A DNA stretch of 64,000 nucleotides, taken from contig NZ_CP050699.1 in assembly GCF_005116675.2 (NCBI RefSeq), forward strand, positions 2,069,001 to 2,133,000, read 5' to 3'. Positions 58,502 through 64,000 of this stretch are shown here, piece after piece (the first letter of the stretch is position 1; every line of letters begins with the position of its first letter). The notes below the pieces were generated by a model, which had not been told where the DNA came from, made no database searches, and saw only the letters and a list, made by a program, of their open reading frames with translations. The DNA comes from Desulfosediminicola ganghwensis (lineage in GTDB: Bacteria > Desulfobacterota > Desulfobulbia > Desulfobulbales > Desulfocapsaceae). A program made the translations under genes and the position numbers.

Positions 58502-61171
58502 ATGGCACAGAAAGAAGACAAGCTGTTGAGCAAGGGATACGAATTTTCCAGCGTTGAAGAAAAATGGCTGCAGAAATGGACCGAAGAGGGCTGTTTCGAT
58601 GCCAAAATGGAGGATGGAAAGCCATCGTTTTCTGTGGTTATCCCGCCGCCTAACGTGACCGGTGTACTGCATGTTGGTCATGCCCTGAACAATACTCTGC
58701 AGGACATTCTGGTTCGTTACCACCGCATGTGTGGTGATAACACCGTCTGGGTACCGGGAACCGATCACGCGGGGATTGCCACCCAAAACGTGGTTGAGCG
58801 TCAGCTGGCCACAGAAGGTAAAGGACGTCATGATCTCGGCCGCGACGCGTTTATCGAGAAAGTATGGGAGTGGCGCAAAGAGAAGGGCGGCACCATCGTC
58901 AACCAGCTCAAGAAGCTTGGCGCCTCCTGTGACTGGGAGCGAGAGCGGTTCACCATGGATGAGGGTCTCTCTGATGCTGTGCGTGAGGTTTTTGTCCGCC
59001 TGTATAAAGAGGGGCTGATCTACAAGGGCGACTATATCGTCAACTGGTGTCCGCGCTGTCACACCGCGCTGGCCGATGACGAGGTTGAACACGAAGATAC
59101 CAAGGGCAAACTCTACCATGTCCGCTACCCGTATGCCGATGGCTCAGGCTCAGTAGTTGTGGCCACCACCCGCCCTGAAACCATGCTGGGCGATACCGCG
59201 GTTGCTGTGCATCCGGATGATGAGCGCTACGCCCATCTGGGTGACATTGGTATCAGGTTGCCGCTTACTGACCGCGTCATTCCGGTGGTGTATGACCACC
59301 ATGCCCAGATGGAGTTTGGTACCGGTGCCCTGAAAGTCACTCCTTCCCACGACCGCGACGACTACGAAATCGGCCTGCGCCATGATCTGCCGCTGCTGAA
59401 GGTGATGGATGACAAAGGCGTGATGAACGAGGAAGCGGGAGAATATGCAGGTCTTGATCGTTTTGAGTGCCGCAAGAAGATTGTGGCAGACCTCGAAGCA
59501 CAGGGGTTTCTGGTGGAGATCGAGGATTATGACCATGCTGTCGGTCACTGTTACCGCTGTAAGACCGTAATTGAGCCGACCACCTCCCTGCAGTGGTTCG
59601 TTTCCGTTCGTCCGCTGGCAGATAAAGCGGTTGCCGCGGTGCGGGACGGCGATATCAATATTTACCCTAAGACCTGGTACAACACCTTTTACAGCTGGAT
59701 GGACAATATCCGCGACTGGTGTATCTCCCGCCAGATCTGGTGGGGACACCGTATCCCGGCCTGGACCTGTGAAGATTGCGGTGAGCTGATCGTTGAATCA
59801 ACCGACCCGACCAGCTGCCCGAAATGTTCTTCGACCAAGTTGGTTCAGGAAAATGACGTACTCGACACCTGGTTCTCTTCTGCGCTCTGGCCATTCTCCA
59901 CCATGGGCTGGCCGGAAAACACCAAGGAATTGCAGACATTCTATCCCACCTCGGTGCTGATCACCAGCTTCGACATCCTGTTCTTCTGGGTGGCGCGCAT
60001 GATGATGATGGGCATCCATTTCATGGATGAGATTCCATTCAAGGATGTTTACCTGCATGCCCTGGTTCGCGATAAGCATGGCAAGAAGATGTCCAAGTCC
60101 ACCGGCAATGTAATTGACCCGTTGGAAGTAATGGCTCAGTACGGAACAGACGCCATGCGTTTTACCCTCACCGCTTTTGCTGCCCAGGGCCGCGAGATCA
60201 AGCTGGATGAGGACCGCATCGAAGGCTACCGCCACTTCATCAACAAGATCTGGAACGCGGCGCGTTTCGCGCTGATGCACGTGGGTGAATGTGACAATTC
60301 TGTTAAGAAGGTGGTGGAGAACCCGAAAGAGTTGCCGCTGGTTCACCAGTGGATTCTCTCCCGCACTGCCACCACCATCGAATCGGTGCGCCGGGGGCTT
60401 GACGAGTATCACTTTAACGAGGTGGCTTCTGCGAACTACCAGTTTATCTGGGGTGAGTTTTGCGACTGGTATCTGGAGTGGATCAAGGCGGATCTGTTCA
60501 GCGATGATCCCAAGGCCAAGGAACAGGCCCAGGGCGTACTGCTCACCGTGCTTGAGACCATCCTGAAACTTATCCACCCGGTTACTCCGTTTGTTACCGA
60601 AGAGATCTGGAGTGCACTGCCAGGCGAGCGTAGCCCGCTGATGACCAGCGAGTTTCCGGAATTGCAGGAGGGCTGGAAGAATCCTGAAGCCGAAACTCAG
60701 ATGGAGCTTTTGATGGGCGTGATCACCGGTATCCGCAATATTCGTAGTGAGGCTGAGGTGCATCCTTCCAACAAGATCGACGCCTTTGTCAATTGTCCGG
60801 ATGAGACCCAGCGCACAACTATCGCCAACTTTGCTGCGGCCGTCTCCGACATGACCCGCCTCAGCTCGTTTACGGTGCAGGAGAGCGGTGAAAAACCTGA
60901 TGATGCCGGAACCTATATTTACAATGATATAGAGATATTCGTACCACTGGCCGGTCTGGTTGATGTGGCTGCCGAGCTTGAAAAACTGGCCCGTGAACGT
61001 AAGAAAGTCGAGGGCAAGCTGAAGCAGGTGAATGGCAAGTTGGGCAACGGGAAATTCCTGGCCAATGCACCGGATGCGGTGGTTGCCAAGGTCAAAGAAG
61101 AAAAAGAACAGCTCGACGCGAAACTGGCCAAAATTGGTGAAGCTGAAGAGCGTTATAAAAAGATCGGCTGA
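58502..61171 (+). CDS. valS: Valyl-tRNA synthetase
   Basis: Class I aminoacyl-tRNA synthetase, 889 aa. PPPNVTGVLHVGHALNN carries the HIGH-type motif (HVGH, 57-60). The editing domain includes TTRPETMLGDTAVAVHP. Zinc-ribbon cysteines occur in NWCPRCHTAL and in CEDCGELI...CPKCSS. The KMSKS loop reads GKKMSKSTGN near residue 530, preceded by WFSSALWPFSTMGWPE. A C-terminal coiled coil (LAREREK-like KLARERKKVEGKLKQ) is typical. nadC follows after 17 nt. Confidence 0.98.
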   Translation: MAQKEDKLLSKGYEFSSVEEKWLQKWTEEGCFDAKMEDGKPSFSVVIPPPNVTGVLHVGHALNNTLQDILVRYHRMCGDNTVWVPGTDHAGIATQNVVERQLATEGKGRHDLGRDAFIEKVWEWRKEKGGTIVNQLKKLGASCDWERERFTMDEGLSDAVREVFVRLYKEGLIYKGDYIVNWCPRCHTALADDEVEHEDTKGKLYHVRYPYADGSGSVVVATTRPETMLGDTAVAVHPDDERYAHLGDIGIRLPLTDRVIPVVYDHHAQMEFGTGALKVTPSHDRDDYEIGLRHDLPLLKVMDDKGVMNEEAGEYAGLDRFECRKKIVADLEAQGFLVEIEDYDHAVGHCYRCKTVIEPTTSLQWFVSVRPLADKAVAAVRDGDINIYPKTWYNTFYSWMDNIRDWCISRQIWWGHRIPAWTCEDCGELIVESTDPTSCPKCSSTKLVQENDVLDTWFSSALWPFSTMGWPENTKELQTFYPTSVLITSFDILFFWVARMMMMGIHFMDEIPFKDVYLHALVRDKHGKKMSKSTGNVIDPLEVMAQYGTDAMRFTLTAFAAQGREIKLDEDRIEGYRHFINKIWNAARFALMHVGECDNSVKKVVENPKELPLVHQWILSRTATTIESVRRGLDEYHFNEVASANYQFIWGEFCDWYLEWIKADLFSDDPKAKEQAQGVLLTVLETILKLIHPVTPFVTEEIWSALPGERSPLMTSEFPELQEGWKNPEAETQMELLMGVITGIRNIRSEAEVHPSNKIDAFVNCPDETQRTTIANFAAAVSDMTRLSSFTVQESGEKPDDAGTYIYNDIEIFVPLAGLVDVAAELEKLARERKKVEGKLKQVNGKLGNGKFLANAPDAVVAKVKEEKEQLDAKLAKIGEAEERYKKIG

Positions 61172-61188
61172 TTAGATTAGGAGAGAAA

Positions 61189-62022
61189 ATGGATAAGAAC
61201 CTCCTGCGTAGTCAGATAGCAGCTTTTCTGACCGAGGATATCGGTAGAGGCGATCTGACCAGTGAGTCGATATTTGGCGCAAACGAGATGGGCAGCGCCC
61301 GTCTCGTTGCCCGTGAGGAGTTCGTGGTTGCCGGTATTGGGGTGGCGAAAGAAGTATTCGCCCTGCAAAACAGTGATATCGTCTGTAATGAGACTGTGGC
61401 CGAGGCTACAAAGGTCGCAGCAGGTGATGTTGTGCTTGAGGTCTCCGGACCGGTGGTCGATCTGCTGAAGGCAGAGCGAGTTGCTTTGAACCTGTTGCAA
61501 CGCATGTGCGGCATTGCCACGCTCACTTCCCGTTTTGTAGAGGCTGTCGCGGGGCTGCCGGTACGCATTACCGACACCCGCAAGACCACGCCTGGGCTGA
61601 GAATGATGGAGAAACACGCCGTGCAGGTGGGTGGCGGCTCCAATCATCGCTTCAACCTTACCGACGGAGTGCTGATCAAGGATAATCATATTGCCGCTTG
61701 CGGTTCTATTACCGAGGCTGTGAAAAGAGTCCGGGAGAAGGCCCCGCATACCATTAAAATTGAAGTGGAAACAGATACCCTCGATCAGGTCGAAGAATGT
61801 CTGGTTTGTGGTGCGGATATTATCATGCTCGATAACATGAGCCCGAAAATGATGGCAGAGGCGGTGGGCAAAATTGACGGCAGGGCGCTGGTTGAGGCGT
61901 CAGGCGGTGTCAATCTTGAAACCGTGCGGGCCATAGCCGAAAGTGGTGTTGATATTGTCTCGGTGGGAGCCCTGACGCATTCGGCTCCCTCGTGTGATAT
62001 TGGTATGGATTGGTTGGATTGA
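61189..62022 (+). CDS. nadC: Nicotinate-nucleotide pyrophosphorylase (carboxylating)
   Basis: Quinolinate phosphoribosyltransferase of NAD synthesis, 277 aa. It converts quinolinate and PRPP to nicotinate mononucleotide and CO2. Landmarks: LTEDIGRGDLTSE near the N-terminus, ERVALNLLQRMCGIAT, ITDTRKTTPGLRMMEKHAV (substrate-binding Arg and Lys), GGGSNHRFNLTDGVLIKDNHI, EVETDTLDQ and VEASGGVNLETV. AGGAG precedes the ATG. It is probably co-transcribed with valS. Confidence 0.98.
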   Translation: MDKNLLRSQIAAFLTEDIGRGDLTSESIFGANEMGSARLVAREEFVVAGIGVAKEVFALQNSDIVCNETVAEATKVAAGDVVLEVSGPVVDLLKAERVALNLLQRMCGIATLTSRFVEAVAGLPVRITDTRKTTPGLRMMEKHAVQVGGGSNHRFNLTDGVLIKDNHIAACGSITEAVKRVREKAPHTIKIEVETDTLDQVEECLVCGADIIMLDNMSPKMMAEAVGKIDGRALVEASGGVNLETVRAIAESGVDIVSVGALTHSAPSCDIGMDWLD

Positions 62023-62187
62023 TCGGTTGTTGTCTAGTATTTCTGGTGTATTCAGTGTATCTATCTGAGAATATTACTTGATTAAAATCAGATTTATATG
62101 CGATAGTAGGAAAAAATCCCGATACTTATAAGAGCTACAGGTTTTGTGGGATAATTCTGAGACCGAGAAAAGAAGAGGAAAGTCACG

Positions 62188-63030
62188 ATGCGTTGTCCTA
62201 AATGCGGCTACATATCATTCGATCATCTGGAAACTTGTTTAAAGTGCAATAAGAAAATCAAGGGTATTTCCAAAGACCTGTCTGGTTCTGTTCACAAAGT
62301 TGCTGTGCCGGTTTTTTTAAGCTTTGGTGCTGGTTCTGAGGACGCGGATGATTCGTTTGATGCTTCCGGAACATTTGTCGATACCGAGGATATGCTTCTA
62401 GATGATGAGATCAGCGATCCGGATCTCGATATCCTGCTGGACGAGGATGATCGACAGGACGAAGAGATCGCTTTCGAGCTCTCCGACGATGAAGAGGACA
62501 GTTCTGATGAAATCACGCTCGACCTTGGCCATGATTTTGACCTGGGCTTGCCTGGTGATGATTCCAAGGCCTTGGAGGACGAAGAGGAAGGCGGCATTTC
62601 ACTTGATTTCGGCGATTTCGAGTTTGAGAGTGATGAGTTATCCATTGATGAGGGTACAGACGACGAGCTGCCGGCACCCGCCCCTCTAAAAGAATTGCCA
62701 TCAGAATTGAGTGACATTTCCGACCTCAAAAAGCCAACACCTGCAGAGGTCGTGGAAGACGAGGACGATCTTGAGCTGAGCCTGGACCTTGATTTTGGCC
62801 TCGACGAAAAAGAGGACGTAGTAGATGAATCTCCAGGGCAAAAAAAATCACCTGCTGAACCGGATGAAGAAGAAAGTGAATTGGAAAAACTTTCTCTGGA
62901 CGATCTTGACCTGAGCCTGGACCATGATGACCCGGAATCACAGAAAAAACCTGCAGACGATGAGATAGAGGAAGACGAGGAACTCAATTTTGATCTCGAT
63001 CTGGGTGATCTGGATCTTGATCTTAAGTAG
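62188..63030 (+). CDS. Zinc-ribbon protein with long acidic repeat tail
   Basis: A 280-aa protein. Residues 1-20 form a zinc ribbon (CPKC at 3-6, CLKC at 17-20), followed by a basic patch KKIKGISKDL. From about residue 48 to the end the chain is extremely Asp/Glu-rich and repetitive, with Asp-Leu units such as LDLDFGLDEKED, LSLDDLDLSLDHDD, and LNFDLDLGDLDLDLK. It is probably disordered. A ribosome site GAGGAAAG precedes the ATG. Similar zinc-ribbon/acidic-tail proteins occur in related deltaproteobacteria with no known role. A nucleic-acid mimic or polymerase-associated function is speculation. Confidence 0.85.
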   Translation: MRCPKCGYISFDHLETCLKCNKKIKGISKDLSGSVHKVAVPVFLSFGAGSEDADDSFDASGTFVDTEDMLLDDEISDPDLDILLDEDDRQDEEIAFELSDDEEDSSDEITLDLGHDFDLGLPGDDSKALEDEEEGGISLDFGDFEFESDELSIDEGTDDELPAPAPLKELPSELSDISDLKKPTPAEVVEDEDDLELSLDLDFGLDEKEDVVDESPGQKKSPAEPDEEESELEKLSLDDLDLSLDHDDPESQKKPADDEIEEDEELNFDLDLGDLDLDLK

Positions 63031-63067
63031 GGTTTTTGCATAAACTAAAAAGGCAGACAAAAAGCGG

Positions 63068-63096
63068 TTGACACCCTTTCTGATTCTGTGTAAATA
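63068..63096 (+). promoter_or_regulatory. Sigma-70 promoter of tRNA-Phe
   Basis: TTGACA at 63068-63073, a 17-bp spacer, and TAAATA at 63091-63096. It lies about 34 nt before the mature tRNA 5' end. Confidence 0.75.
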
Positions 63097-63129
63097 AGCC
63101 TCTCCAAAACGCGATAGCGATTTTGCGGT

Positions 63130-63205
<76 letters not shown>

Positions 63206-63214
63206 TTTAGATAG

Positions 63215-63250
63215 AAAGCCCTTTCAGCAACATGCTGGAAGGGCTTTTTT
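63215..63250 (+). terminator. Intrinsic terminator after tRNA-Phe
   Basis: Stem AAAGCCCTTTCAGC/GCTGGAAGGGCTTT with one mismatch, 5-nt loop, then a T run. It lies 10 nt past the tRNA. Confidence 0.9.
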
Positions 63251-63356
63251 CGTTCCTGTCTCTGTCTGGTCGTGTTTGAGACGTTTTGGGTCTACACCAA
63301 AGAAGGGGGATGGTCCTTCCATTCTCAGATCAGATTGATCGAATTTCCAAAGTAGT

Positions 63357-64000
63357 CTAACCGCACAAAAGTCGTACTCTTAACCGATAATTACCAAAAT
63401 TCCTAAACCCATATGCTCTTCTTTGAATAAGTTTCATCTTTCGATGAAAACCCTCGAGAATACCATTGCTTCTATAATATCTGAACATTCTTGCGATTGG
63501 CTCCAGCCAACTTGTAATCGTTTTTCCAAGAGTTCGCATAGGTTTTAAAGGACTCGCCTTCAGCATTTCAACTCGTTCCAGCAGTTCGGGGATAAGTTTT
63601 TTACAAGTTGTATGGTTTTTACCCTTATTTCTGCATAATTCAGCCAAATCCTGAGTAAATTTCCAGAGACTTTCGATCGCCGGTTGCTGTTTAAAGTATT
63701 GTTCGAGTTTCTCGCGTTTCAGAGGTGTAAGATTCTGCTTCCTGGTGCACAACATACGAATCAAGCCACCTCGTCCCCAGGCGAGATTCTCCTCATCTAT
63801 GAGTTTGCAAGCTTTGGCGAAGTGGTGATTTATTAGTTTGATAACGTGAAATCTATCTGTAACTATTTTTGCGTTAGGGAACCACTTTCTGACCATCTTT
63901 CGGTAGGGGGCGTGCATATCCATGCAAACAACCCGTACTCGTTCACGTCCACGAAGAGTCTTGAGAAATGACTCCAATTCAGCTTCACTACGCCCTGGCG
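63357..64000 (-). mobile_element. ISL3-family transposase, cut by window edge
   Basis: At least 214 codons with no in-frame stop up to the window edge; the frame reads PGRSEAELESFLKTL at the edge, so the N-terminal part lies beyond 64000. ISL3 DDE landmarks: VVCMDMHAPYRKMVRKWFPNA (first/second Asp region), VTDRFHVIKLINHHF, and the C-terminal catalytic Glu region RYYRSNGILEGFHRKMK followed by RRAYGFRNFGNYRLRV. The stop at 63357 gives a normal C-terminus. The element's end should be between 63260 and 63356, next to the tRNA-Phe terminator, but I could not identify its inverted repeat with one end only. Confidence 0.9.

Noticed and set aside
62292-63041. 249-aa serine-rich minus-strand frame
   Set aside because: Ser/Arg-rich product is the mirror of GA-rich acidic codons in the zinc-ribbon gene. 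Low complexity keeps the antisense frame open.

Overview
The window reads as chromosomal DNA of a Gram-negative anaerobe, most probably a Desulfobacterota (Desulfobulbales-like) bacterium. This is an inference from the gene mix: a GEMM-type riboswitch, DctPQM TRAP transport, KorAB-type 2-oxoacid oxidoreductase, sigma-54 activator logic, an acidic zinc-ribbon protein next to tRNA-Phe, and PntAB. No rRNA or diagnostic sulfate-reduction gene is present, so the assignment stays tentative.

Layout. 1-9.4 kb: the start of a membrane protein, a likely small RNA, small zinc-ribbon and hypothetical genes, trmO, eno, then a five-gene surface-glycan cluster (PHP-like protein, GlpD-like dehydrogenase, GT4, sugar epimerase, pyruvyltransferase). 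9.7-19.7 kb: a nine-gene minus-strand catabolic unit headed by a GntR/FCD regulator, with a DctQMP transporter, GNAT, two fold-type II PLP enzymes, an M20 hydrolase and an N-acyl-D-amino-acid deacylase. 20-25 kb: a methyltransferase, a second GntR regulator and a ridA-dcyD-gltP operon with two palindromic operator candidates. 25.8-28 kb: a universal stress protein behind a -24/-12 promoter, next to a PAS sigma-54 activator. 28.7-39 kb: a secreted protein, a plus-strand gene that appears to fuse a Clp1/Grc3-like polynucleotide kinase to an RNase Z-like nuclease, pntAB, cfa, and insertion-sequence debris. 39-49.5 kb: a GEMM riboswitch before a secreted protein, a secreted arylsulfotransferase with dockerin-like repeats, and a polysaccharide locus (GH18-deacetylase-GT2 fusion plus GH8) in which both genes carry a frameshift. 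50.5-64 kb: korA-korB, epd, Fur-box-controlled tpx, a rhodanese-YceI fusion, DUF3465, dgt, valS-nadC, an acidic zinc-ribbon protein, tRNA-Phe and an ISL3 transposase running off the end.

How it fits together. The central units look like amino-acid catabolism: import (TRAP, DAACS), deacylation, beta-elimination by PLP enzymes, and RidA to clear 2-aminoacrylate. Each unit carries its own GntR-type control. KorAB could take up the resulting 2-oxoacids. The most unusual element is the kinase-RNase Z fusion at 30.6-32.6 kb. It combines two RNA-processing activities in one polypeptide and stands alone on the opposite strand from its neighbours.
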